The position numbers were made by a program, and so were the translations under genes. This document shows positions 8,650 to 15,666 of a stretch of DNA of 15,749 nucleotides, one piece after another. Position 1 is the stretch's first letter. Every line of letters starts with the position of its first letter. Under the pieces are notes generated by a model, which was not told the DNA's origin, ran no database searches, and saw only the letters and a program-made list of their open reading frames with translations. The DNA lies in NCBI GenBank assembly GCA_003219675.1, contig QHPW01000047.1, forward strand, positions 1-15,749, read 5' to 3'. The DNA is from Verrucomicrobiota bacterium. GTDB lineage: Bacteria > Verrucomicrobiota > Verrucomicrobiia > Limisphaerales > AV2.

Positions 8650-9708
8650 ATGAAAACTCGTGAAAGCTTCCTCCTGCTAGTGATCGGGCTGTGTCTGGTG
8701 GCGGGGCCGGTTATTCCTGCGCAGAGCGACCAGACAACTTCAACGAATTCCTTGTCAACGCGAACGCCGCCGCCGCTGCCGCCATTGCCTCCATCATTCC
8801 GTTTGCCGACCAATGCGCCTCCGAACCGCTCGCTCGCGCAAAGCACAAATCGCCAGCAGCTCCTGCAGGCCATTCGGCCCGGCAACACGACCGGCGCTCC
8901 CGTCAGCGTCCGGGTGACGAACTTTGCAGTCCAGCCATTCTCGCCGTCTTCGGCGTTTCGTCCCGCGTTCACGAACCGCCCGGCGCAGCCCCTGCCGCTC
9001 GCCGCCGACGCCGAGCTGAAGGAATACACGGCCAGGCCGGGCGAAACGAACGCCCAATTCACTTTCACGCTGACGAACACTTCACCAAACGAAATCACCA
9101 TCAACGATGTGCGCACCTCCTGCGGCTGCACGGTCGCGAAACTGCCGAGCTATCCCTGGATTCTGGCCCCGGGGACCAACGGCCAGATTCATGTCACCGT
9201 GGATCTTCGCGGCAAACGCGGGCAATTGACCAAGCTGGTTTACGTTTACGGCGCGACCGGCACCAAGACACTGACCGTAAAAGCAAACATTCCTGAGGCC
9301 GCGCCCGGCGTCATGGCCGATCGCTCGAAGAACATTCAAATCGCCACGGCCGACCGTCAGGCTGTTTTCAAAAACGAATGCGCCAACTGCCACTCGGTGC
9401 CCGCGGTCGGCAAGAAAGGCGAAATGCTTTACCTGGCGGTTTGCGCCAATTGCCACGACTCGGAGCACCGGGCTTCCATGGTCCCGAACTTGCGCGCGTT
9501 AAACCATCCGACGGACCGCGAGCAATGGAAGAACTGGGTCACGCACGGCAAAAACGGGACGCTCATGCCGGCGTTTGCCAAAGCCGAAGGGGGCCCGTTG
9601 AGCGAGGAACAGATCAATTCGCTGGTGGATTACCTGGCGGAACACATTCCTTCCCGTCCGGCGGCGGTTCCCTCGGTCCCGTCCGCGAGACTTCCCGCTT
9701 CGCAATGA
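8650..9708 (+). CDS. Secreted DUF1573 protein with C-terminal cytochrome c domain (two CxxCH)
   Basis: 352 residues. A signal peptide (about 1-25) is followed by a Pro/Ser/Thr-rich low-complexity stretch (30-118), a DUF1573 immunoglobulin-like domain (about 120-215) with the family TSCGCTVAKLP (C158, C160) and APGTNGQIHVTVD, and a c-type cytochrome region (about 235-335). That region holds two haem-attachment motifs only 21 residues apart, CANCH at 244-248 and CANCH at 265-269; TLMPAF (Met306) is the likely axial ligand of one. The product should work outside the cytoplasmic membrane in electron transfer or as a redox-linked scaffold; partner and substrate are unknown. The ATG gives a clean signal peptide. 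It lies 84 nt after cysS and 48 nt before tmk, with no obvious functional link to either. Confidence 0.85.
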   Translation: MKTRESFLLLVIGLCLVAGPVIPAQSDQTTSTNSLSTRTPPPLPPLPPSFRLPTNAPPNRSLAQSTNRQQLLQAIRPGNTTGAPVSVRVTNFAVQPFSPSSAFRPAFTNRPAQPLPLAADAELKEYTARPGETNAQFTFTLTNTSPNEITINDVRTSCGCTVAKLPSYPWILAPGTNGQIHVTVDLRGKRGQLTKLVYVYGATGTKTLTVKANIPEAAPGVMADRSKNIQIATADRQAVFKNECANCHSVPAVGKKGEMLYLAVCANCHDSEHRASMVPNLRALNHPTDREQWKNWVTHGKNGTLMPAFAKAEGGPLSEEQINSLVDYLAEHIPSRPAAVPSVPSARLPASQ

Positions 9709-9756
9709 GGCCATCCTTGTTCTCAGGTGTTCGCTCGCGCCTCCTCGTCGCTTGAA

Positions 9757-10482
9757 ATGAAGGGCGTGTTGATCACCTTCGAAGGTACCGAGGGAAGCGG
9801 CAAATCCACCCACGTTCAGTTGCTGGCCGAACGGTTACGAACGGCAGGCCGGACTGTCCGCGTACTTCGCGAACCGGGCGGCACGCCGATCGGGGAGGAA
9901 ATACGCCACACGCTCAAACACAGTCAGCAGAACCATGCGATGACGGCGGAAACGGAGTTGCTCCTGATGAATGCCAGCCGCGCGCAACTTGTCCGAGAAG
10001 TCATCCGGCCGGCACTGACGGCGGGTGAAGCGGTTTTGTGCGACCGCTATTTCGACTCAACGATTGCCTATCAAGGTTACGGGCGCCGGCTCGACCTGAA
10101 GACGGTGCGGGCGGTCGTTGATTTTGCCGTGGGCCAGACGCGCCCCGACCTGACTTTTCTCCTGTCGGTGCCGATAGAAGTCAGTGAGGCGCGACGGCTC
10201 GCGCGGCAACAGGCGATGTTACTGGATCTGCCGCCCCGCGGTCAGAAGCCGGAAGGCCGCGCAACACCGGCTTTCAGTCAGCCGTTGCGCGACCGGATGG
10301 AAGAAGCCGACCGCGATTTCTTCGGACGCGTGGAGGACGGTTACAAAGCCATCGCTGCCGCCGAGCCGCGGCGCGTTTGTGTGATTGACTCGACTCAACC
10401 GCTGGAAACGGTGAAGGACGCGGTCTGGCAGCGAGTGGAACCGTTGCTGGCGGAGGCCATAAGCCAGCCGGCAAGCCGTTGA
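9757..10482 (+). CDS. tmk: Thymidylate kinase
   Basis: 241 residues from ATG 9757 (MKGVLITFEG). It phosphorylates dTMP to dTDP with ATP, an essential step of dTTP supply. The P-loop is GTEGSGKST (10-18); the substrate-binding regions are LREPGGTPIGEEIR and the DRY motif CDRYFDST (Asp96-Tyr98), with AYQGYGR after it. The LID region is unusual: between EARRLAR and RDRMEEADRDFF about 25 extra residues are present (around 151-177, rich in Pro and Gly), making the protein longer than the usual 205-215. An in-frame ATG at 9727 adds ten residues that do not fit the family. No Shine-Dalgarno sequence is visible. rpsT follows 56 nt later. Confidence 0.96.
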   Translation: MKGVLITFEGTEGSGKSTHVQLLAERLRTAGRTVRVLREPGGTPIGEEIRHTLKHSQQNHAMTAETELLLMNASRAQLVREVIRPALTAGEAVLCDRYFDSTIAYQGYGRRLDLKTVRAVVDFAVGQTRPDLTFLLSVPIEVSEARRLARQQAMLLDLPPRGQKPEGRATPAFSQPLRDRMEEADRDFFGRVEDGYKAIAAAEPRRVCVIDSTQPLETVKDAVWQRVEPLLAEAISQPASR

Positions 10483-10538
10483 CAAAGCCCGCCATTTCGT
10501 TACCGTTGCCGCCTCGGATTTGAAGCATCGTTGATCTT

Positions 10539-10802
10539 ATGCCGAATACCAAGTCAGCCGAACGCCGCATGCGCAACAGCGCGCGCAGGCACCTCCACAA
10601 TCAAAGCAACAAATCGCGCCTCAAGACGCTGGAGAAGGAATATCTTGCGCTGGTGGCCGCGGGGCAGAAGAACGAGGCGTCTGCGGCCCTGCGCGCGGTG
10701 ACGGCGGCCTTCGACAAGGCAGCCAAAAACCGCGTGCTGCACCCGAACCACGCCAGTCGCAAAAAATCACGCCTCTCCGTCAGGCTGGCCGGAATCAAGT
10801 AA
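10539..10802 (+). CDS. rpsT: 30S ribosomal protein bS20
   Basis: 87 residues, typical of S20. It binds 16S rRNA early in 30S assembly. The start MPNTKSAERRMRNSARRHLHN matches the canonical N-terminus, and the Lys/Arg-rich helices end with KAAKNRVLHPNHASRKKSRL, the family's conserved rRNA-binding segment. The ATG lacks a clear Shine-Dalgarno sequence. It lies 56 nt after tmk in the same direction and converges with the zinc-ribbon gene on the other strand; no intrinsic terminator was seen in the 109 nt between them. Confidence 0.97.
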   Translation: MPNTKSAERRMRNSARRHLHNQSNKSRLKTLEKEYLALVAAGQKNEASAALRAVTAAFDKAAKNRVLHPNHASRKKSRLSVRLAGIK

Positions 10803-10911
10803 GTCGCCTTCGCGGTGAAGCATTCGCAGGCGTCCGGAAAGGGTGCGGGTCTGGTTTTTCCGCGAGCCAGGGCGTCCCGCTGCTCGGAAGGAAGGCGCAT
10901 GCCGCCGCCGC

Positions 10912-11385
10912 TCAGCCTTTGTAAACGATCAATACACCAAAGTCTGTCAGCAATTTCTGCGAGCCGATATCCAGATGAGTATAGTTCAGCGTATTGATGC
11001 TGACGATGTTTTCCTGGCCGATTTTCGCCAGGACCTCGCTTACGACCTTGTCGAAATTATCGTGTCCCACTTCCACGCAATCCGTCCGGCGGATGGTCCT
11101 GACGCGAAGTGTCTTCTCGGTGTCCTTGGCGGCGACTTCGAGCGGCGGGGGCGGTTTTTGAATCAGCACTTCGGTGGGCGTGTCGTGAACCGGCACGGAG
11201 AAATGCTTTTCCTCCCGCGCGGCGGCGGACGAGGCGATGGGGTTCATTACCTTGACGGTCGTCGGATCCACTTCTGGAATTGTAATCCGATGGCCGCAAG
11301 CGGGGCATTGGATCTGTGTTCCGGCCAGAGTGGCATCGGCTTCCAGTTCCTGCCTGCAGTTGGGACATACGAACGTCACATCCAT
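10912..11385 (-). CDS. Zinc-ribbon protein of unknown function
   Basis: 157 residues. The N-terminus is a compact zinc ribbon, CPNC (7-10) and CPAC (27-30), of the type seen in many small Planctomycetota/Verrucomicrobiota proteins. A Pro-rich linker (about 40-90) leads to a C-terminal alpha/beta domain (about 93-157; LRVRTIRRTDCVEVG, then FDKVVSEVLAKIG and FGVLIVYKG) that I cannot assign. It distantly recalls the small DUF4177/Cse60-type fold, a guess from pattern only. No signal peptide or membrane segment. A GAGG lies five nt before the ATG, a usable ribosome binding site. It is downstream of the murA and membrane-protein genes, 70 nt away on the same strand, and could be the last gene of that operon. 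Confidence 0.75.
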   Translation of the reverse strand: MDVTFVCPNCRQELEADATLAGTQIQCPACGHRITIPEVDPTTVKVMNPIASSAAAREEKHFSVPVHDTPTEVLIQKPPPPLEVAAKDTEKTLRVRTIRRTDCVEVGHDNFDKVVSEVLAKIGQENIVSINTLNYTHLDIGSQKLLTDFGVLIVYKG

Positions 11386-11455
11386 AAGGGCCTCACGGTT
11401 GGAGTTGAATCCGCCCGAAAATAGAACTTCGCCGGCGGGAATTCTAGCGAAAAGT

Positions 11456-11869
11456 TCACTGATAGGTTTTCTCCAGCTGTTTGATGCGAGGGTAAACCGG
11501 CGAGTTGGTGGGCGTGCGTTGTTTGACCGCGGCGAAAAGCTGACGCGCTTCCTGCGGGTTGCTTGAGCTGATTAACACCACGTAGTCCAATTCGATGGCC
11601 GCCAGCCTTGGGTCACTCACGTAAGCGCGATAGAGTTTGAGCCAGTTTTTCAAGCCGGCGGCTCCCTGCTTTTGCGCCGCCAGAAGCGTGGACTCAAGGT
11701 TGGACGGCAACCCGGGCAACGCCGTTGGGGTGGCGGCGGCAGTCGGCGGCGGCGCGCCGCCGCGGTCTTCGGCCTGTTTGCGGGCCTTCACCGTGTCCCA
11801 ATACTTGTAGAGCTCCTTGCAGCCCCAGATGGCGCCGATGATCAGCAATAGGCCGATGACCTGTCTCAT
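11456..11869 (-). CDS. Small membrane-anchored protein, unknown function
   Basis: 137 residues. One N-terminal hydrophobic segment (about 4-17, IGLLLIIGAIWGC) probably anchors it in the membrane, followed by a short charged stretch, an Ala/Pro/Thr-rich linker (35-55) and a helical C-terminal domain (about 60-137). The end of that domain (PQEARQLFAAVKQRTPTNSP) looks like one TPR-type helical pair, but no family is recognised. Its ATG overlaps the murA stop as ATGA (11869-11866), and a GAGGA precedes it by a few nt, so its translation should be coupled to prmC-murA. Transmembrane Cys17 is followed by no clear lipobox context. Confidence 0.75.
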   Translation of the reverse strand: MRQVIGLLLIIGAIWGCKELYKYWDTVKARKQAEDRGGAPPPTAAATPTALPGLPSNLESTLLAAQKQGAAGLKNWLKLYRAYVSDPRLAAIELDYVVLISSSNPQEARQLFAAVKQRTPTNSPVYPRIKQLEKTYQ

Positions 11870-13944
11870 GATTCCTCGACGCGCTCGATGCGCGCTCCCA
11901 GCTTTTTCAGTTTGTTATCGATTCTTTCGTAGCCGCGGTCCAAATGATAAATCCGCTTGACCAGGGTCGTGCCTTTGGCCACCAGTCCGGCGAGGACCAG
12001 CGCGGCGGAGGCCCGCAAGTCGCTGGCCATGACCGGCGCGCCGCTGAGCGGCCGTCCGCCTTTCACTATTGCGCTGGGGCCTTCGATGGCAATCTCTGCG
12101 CCGAGTCGCGCCAATTCGCTGACGTGCATGAAGCGCGATTCAAAAATCCGTTCCGTGATGATGCTGATGCCGGACGCGAGTGTCGTGAGCACCATCATCT
12201 GCGCCTGCACGTCCGTCGGGAATCCGGCATAGGGCAGCGTGGTAATGTCCACCGCCTTCAATCGTCCGCCGCGTTTGACGGTCAGCGTGGAGCTGCGCCG
12301 CTCCACCTTCACGCCGGACTCGCGCAATTTGTCCAGCACGGCGTGCATGTGGTCCGGACGCACGTCCAGCAGCGTGATTTCGCCGTTTGTTGCCGCCGCG
12401 GCGATGGCGAACGTGGCCGCTTCGATGCGGTCTGGAATCACTTCGTGCTCCGCTCCGTGCAATTCCTTCACGCCGGTGATCGTGATGGTGGGGCTGCCGG
12501 CGCCGACGATCCGCGCGCCCATGGCGCTCAGAAAATTGGCCAGATCCACTACTTCCGGCTCGCACGCGGCGCTTTCAATGGTCGTCACGCCTCCGGCCAG
12601 GGCAGCGGCCATCATCACGTTGGCCGTGCCCAGCACCGTCGGACCGGCGCGGCCGCCGAGGAAAACGTCGCCGCCGGCCAGGCGCGGCGCGCGCGCGCGG
12701 ATGTAACCGCCTTCGATGGTGATCTGCGCGCCGAGTTGGCTGAGTCCCTTCAGGTGCAGGTCAATCGGTCGCGGGCCAATGACGCAGCCGCCCGGCAGCG
12801 AAACGCTGGCGCGGCGCAGCCGGCCTATCAGCGGGCCTAGAATGCAAATCGAACCGCGCATTTTGCGGATTAATTCATAGTCGCCAACCCCTTTGATTTT
12901 CGCGGCCTGCACCGTGAGCGTATCGCGGTCGGATTTCACCTTCGCGCCCAGCGACACCAGGATTTGACCCATGAAGACGACATCGCTCAGGTCCGGAACC
13001 CGACGAATCACACACGGTTCGGCCGTGAGCAACGTCGCCGCCATGATCGGGAGCACGGCGTTCTTCGCACCGCTGATGGTCACTTCGCCGCGCAGGGGCA
13101 CGCCGCCTTTAATCGCCACACTGTAGTCGGCTTCGACGTTTTCGACAACCCAGTTGTGTTGGAGGAATTTTTCGCCAACACGTTCCGCCTGCCCGTCGCC
13201 AAGCTCCGCCATCAAGAGGCCTGTTGGGAGCAGGTGCTTTGCGCCTTCCGCGGCCAGCCGCCGGAAAAAATCAAGCCCGTCCGCGCCGCCATCCAGCGCC
13301 GGGCGCGGATCGTAGTCCCGCACCTCCGGCGCCAGCGCATCCAGCTCCGAACTCGGAATGTAAGGCGGGTTGGCCACGATCAGATCGAACGACAAACCGG
13401 GCGGCAAAGCAGCGAACCCATCTCCGAGATGAAACCGGATTCTGTCGCTCACCCGATGGAAGGCCGCGTTTTCGCGGGCAACGCCAATCGCCTCGGGCGA
13501 TATATCCACTGCGTGAATCCGAGCGGACAAACATCGGACCGCCAGCGCAACGGCGATACAACCGCTGCCTGTGCCGAAGTCCAGGGCGGTTGACGATGCC
13601 GGCGGGCGCGCTGACAGGAACTGCCAGGCGCGTTCGGCGAGGAGTTCAGTTTCCGGACGCGGCACCAGCACCTGACCGTTGACCTGAATTTCCAATCCGC
13701 AGAAGCATGTCGAGCCAAGGATGTGCTGGAGTGGTTCACGGTTGCCGCGGCGCTTGACCAGTTCCCGCACCGATTCGAGCTCCGCCGCCGTGAGTGTTCG
13801 CTCGAAATCGAGATATAATTTCAGCCGCGGCAGGTGAAGCACGTGGGCCAACAACAATTCGATTTGCAGTCGCGGCGACTCCACGCCTTTCCTGGCGAGG
13901 AATTCCGCGCTGCGTTGAATCACTTCCAGAACGGTCACGCGCAC
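11866..13944 (-). CDS. In-frame PrmC-MurA fusion: release factor methyltransferase + UDP-GlcNAc enolpyruvyl transferase
   Basis: 692 residues in one frame. Residues 1-274 are PrmC/HemK, which methylates the GGQ glutamine of RF1/RF2: a helical N-terminal domain, LVPRPETELLAE (93-104), SAM-binding LDFGTGSGCIAVAL (121-134) and catalytic NPPY (192-195). Residues 275-692 are an almost complete MurA, the first committed enzyme of peptidoglycan synthesis: IKGGVPLRGEVTISGAKN with K294/N295, the PEP-binding and fosfomycin-target Cys387 in LPGGCVIGPRPIDLHLKG, TVLGTANVMMAAALA, FPTDVQAQMM and the terminal YHLDRGYERIDNKL. PrmC stops at ENVEADYS, lacking the last strand of its fold, and MurA lacks its own Met. 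No stop or Shine-Dalgarno sequence is at the join (about 13120). The start used is GTG 13944; GTG 13938 is also possible. It overlaps the next gene by ATGA. Confidence 0.9.
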   Translation of the reverse strand: MRVTVLEVIQRSAEFLARKGVESPRLQIELLLAHVLHLPRLKLYLDFERTLTAAELESVRELVKRRGNREPLQHILGSTCFCGLEIQVNGQVLVPRPETELLAERAWQFLSARPPASSTALDFGTGSGCIAVALAVRCLSARIHAVDISPEAIGVARENAAFHRVSDRIRFHLGDGFAALPPGLSFDLIVANPPYIPSSELDALAPEVRDYDPRPALDGGADGLDFFRRLAAEGAKHLLPTGLLMAELGDGQAERVGEKFLQHNWVVENVEADYSVAIKGGVPLRGEVTISGAKNAVLPIMAATLLTAEPCVIRRVPDLSDVVFMGQILVSLGAKVKSDRDTLTVQAAKIKGVGDYELIRKMRGSICILGPLIGRLRRASVSLPGGCVIGPRPIDLHLKGLSQLGAQITIEGGYIRARAPRLAGGDVFLGGRAGPTVLGTANVMMAAALAGGVTTIESAACEPEVVDLANFLSAMGARIVGAGSPTITITGVKELHGAEHEVIPDRIEAATFAIAAAATNGEITLLDVRPDHMHAVLDKLRESGVKVERRSSTLTVKRGGRLKAVDITTLPYAGFPTDVQAQMMVLTTLASGISIITERIFESRFMHVSELARLGAEIAIEGPSAIVKGGRPLSGAPVMASDLRASAALVLAGLVAKGTTLVKRIYHLDRGYERIDNKLKKLGARIERVEES

Positions 13945-13952
13945 AAATTACG

Positions 13953-13987
13953 TCCAAAGTCCAAAGTTCAAAGTTCAAAGTTCAAAG
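13953..13987 (-). repeat. Heptanucleotide tandem repeat upstream of prmC-murA
   Basis: Five perfect-period units on the plus strand: TCCAAAG, TCCAAAG, TTCAAAG, TTCAAAG, TTCAAAG. Read with prmC they are CTTTGAA x3 then CTTTGGA x2, ending eight nt before the GTG start. The array sits in the divergent interval between prmC-murA and the LysM gene, so it is in the leader or promoter of the former. Confidence 0.85.
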
Positions 13988-14086
13988 TGGGAGCTCTCGC
14001 GGGCCGGAAGGGCTTGAGCGGCGGCTCTCACTTCGCGCGAGTTCTTCCCGCTTGCGCTGGCTGGCGCGTGCTCCTATTTTCGCGAG

Positions 14087-14747
14087 ATGAAACGAATGCT
14101 CCTTTTGCTCCTGGCCGGGGCCTGTTCACACCAGCTCCTTCCTCCCCTTTCTGCGCAGGACAATGCCGCCCGTGCCGCCGCCGAACGCGAAGCCGCCGAG
14201 GAGCGCTACAAACTCCTGAATTCCGCGGTGGACGCCTTGACCACCGGCCAGGCGGAGCTTCAGCGTCGAATCAGCGCGCTGGCGGACGAGGTCCGGTCCG
14301 TGCGCGCCCAGGACAACAAAATCGACACCGGCAAATTCGTCACGCGCGAGGAGTTCAACCGGCTGGTCAAGGCGATCGACGATCCGGGAAAAGTTCGAGC
14401 AACTGGAAAAGTACGTCGAAAAAGTGTTGAACACCCCCGCGTCCCCGGCGCCGCCGAAGAAAAACAAGGGCGCTGCCGCCGCGGATAAGGGCGCTGAAAA
14501 GCTCACCGAGAAGCCGGCGGACAAGCCGGAGAAAACTTCCGAGACTGCGGCGAGGAATCAAGAAGGGGTCTATTACGAAATCAAACCCGGAAATAACCTG
14601 CTGGCCATCGTCAACGCCCACAACAAGGAGTTCAAAAAGCAGGGCAAGAAAACAACGCTGCAGTTGATCCATGACAGCAATCCCGGACTCAAAGACACCA
14701 ACTTGAAGGTCGGCCAGAAGATTTTCGTTCCGTTGGTTCCCGAATGA
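14087..14747 (+). pseudogene. Exported LysM-domain protein, interrupted by a frameshift
   Basis: About 219 residues if repaired. The N-terminus (MKRMLLLLLAGACSHQ) is a signal peptide; LAGAC could be a weak lipobox, or cleavage may follow PLSA. A predicted coiled coil follows (about 28-75, rich in Ala/Glu/Arg), then a Lys/Ala/Pro linker, then a C-terminal LysM domain (YYEIKPGNNLLAIVNAHN to VGQKIFVPLVPE) that binds peptidoglycan. The first frame makes sense to KAIDD at 14383; one extra C near 14384-14387 moves the sense into the next frame (REKFEQLEKYVEKVLNTP), which runs to the stop at 14747. Unrepaired, the products are an open frame at 14087-14488 without LysM and one from GTG 14424 without a signal peptide. 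A single-base sequencing error is as likely as a real mutation. Confidence 0.75.
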
Positions 14748-14824
14748 CGCTGCGAATCGCACCGGAGTTTGCAGACCGGCGGGATTTCCGCCGGTTGAAC
14801 ACCGCCGAAGAACGGGCGTGAATT

Positions 14825-15202
14825 ATGAAGCTCCTTCGTCGCATTCACCTCTATCTCGGCTGTTTCTTCGCTCCCCTGCTGATTTTTTACGTGGCGACCG
14901 GCTGGTACCAGACGGTCAACCCCGACCGGCGAAAAGGCGTGGGCGACTCGACTGATTTCGTCAGCCGACTCAACCGCGTCCATGTCGAGCAGTATTATCC
15001 CGCGGGGTCCGCGTCGGGGTACTCGACTTCCCTTTTTCGCGGGCTGGTCGTCATCATGGCGGTGGCTTTGATGACGACGGTTATTTTGGGCATCGTTCTC
15101 GCGTTCCGCACCTGTCGCAACAAATGGCCCGTCTGGCTCTCCATTGCCCTGGGCATCGTTCTGCCGGTCGTTCTGTTGTGGCTGGGACAAAAGCATGATT
15201 GA
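14825..15202 (+). CDS. Small PepSY-like integral membrane protein
   Basis: 125 residues with three hydrophobic segments: about 10-26 (YLGCFFAPLLIFYVATG), 71-92 (LFRGLVVIMAVALMTTVILGI) and 102-120. The N-terminus MKLLRRIHLYLGCFFAPLL resembles the first transmembrane helix of PepSY-associated membrane proteins, in which a basic start, a His and an aromatic/Gly-rich helix recur. It lacks the PepSY extracytoplasmic domains; only a loop of about 40 residues joins helices 1 and 2. Its role is unknown; some relatives are linked to iron uptake or ferric reduction, but nothing here shows that. It follows the LysM gene by 77 nt, with no clear Shine-Dalgarno sequence. Confidence 0.7.
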   Translation: MKLLRRIHLYLGCFFAPLLIFYVATGWYQTVNPDRRKGVGDSTDFVSRLNRVHVEQYYPAGSASGYSTSLFRGLVVIMAVALMTTVILGIVLAFRTCRNKWPVWLSIALGIVLPVVLLWLGQKHD

Positions 15203-15272
15203 GCTATGAAACTGGAGTGTTGTTGAGTGCAATGGTTGGTTGCGGCCTGTTCCCCGTTGAAGAATTTCGCAT

Positions 15273-15306
15273 TTGGCGCCCACCAAATGGGCCACCAAAT
15301 TGGCGC
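15273..15306. repeat. Nested repeats upstream of rpmE
   Basis: CCACCAAAT occurs twice (15280-15288 and 15292-15300) and TTGGCGC twice (15273-15279 and 15300-15306), giving an interlaced direct repeat; TTTGG and CCAAA segments can also pair. It lies 43 nt before the rpmE start, in the likely promoter or leader region. Confidence 0.45.
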
Positions 15307-15334
15307 TTGTCAACCTGCCGGTTGCTGCTAGGTT
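15307..15334 (+). promoter_or_regulatory. Possible rpmE promoter
   Basis: TTGTCA (15307-15312) and TAGGTT (15329-15334) are 16 nt apart, with TGC directly before the second box, as in an extended -10. The -35 box matches the sigma-70 consensus at five of six positions and the -10 box at only three. It is 14 nt before the ATG at 15349, so the mRNA leader would be very short. Confidence 0.3.
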
Positions 15335-15348
15335 GTGCGGTCTTTGTT

Positions 15349-15603
15349 ATGAAAGCTGATATTCATCCGAAGTATGTGGACGCGGAAATCCGGTGCGCCT
15401 GCGGCAACGTGATCAAGACGCGTTCCACCAAGCCGACAATTCTCATCGGCATCTGCAACGTCTGCCACCCGTTCTACACCGGCCAGCAGAAGTTTGTGGA
15501 TACCGCCGGGCGGGTGGACAAGTTCCAGCAGCGCCTGGCGAAGACTCAGGCCGCTCAGGCCGTCGCCGCCGCCGCCGCCGCCACAAAAAAGAAAAAGAAG
15601 TAG
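15349..15603 (+). CDS. rpmE: 50S ribosomal protein bL31, zinc-binding type
   Basis: 84 residues. bL31 bridges the 50S central protuberance and the 30S head. The start MKADIHPKYVDAEIRCACGN is typical; zinc ligands C16, C18, C36 and C39 (CACG and CNVCH) mark the zinc-containing form rather than the zinc-independent YkgM-type paralogue. PFYTGQQKFVDTAGRVDKFQQR is the conserved core. The protein ends in a low-complexity Ala-rich then poly-Lys tail (about 68-84), longer than in E. coli L31. The ATG at 15349 is chosen from family alignment although the frame is open further upstream. A strong terminator follows 14 nt after the stop. Confidence 0.96.
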   Translation: MKADIHPKYVDAEIRCACGNVIKTRSTKPTILIGICNVCHPFYTGQQKFVDTAGRVDKFQQRLAKTQAAQAVAAAAAATKKKKK

Positions 15604-15616
15604 CTGATTTCGCCCC

Positions 15617-15661
15617 ATCCGCCCGCAGCAGTCACGACACTCTGCGGGCGGATATTTTTTT
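15617..15661 (+). terminator. Rho-independent terminator after rpmE
   Basis: A perfect 12-bp GC-rich stem, ATCCGCCCGCAG (15617-15628) with CTGCGGGCGGAT (15642-15653), has a 13-nt loop and is followed by a run of seven T (15655-15661). It sits between rpmE and prfA, whose ATG follows at 15667. prfA must therefore be expressed by readthrough, or from a promoter inside or overlapping this sequence. Confidence 0.9.
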
Positions 15662-15666
15662 ACCAC

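Noticed and set aside
11944..12840. 298-codon open frame on the plus strand opposite murA
   Set aside because: Shadow of murA, with low-complexity Arg/Ala/His-rich translation.
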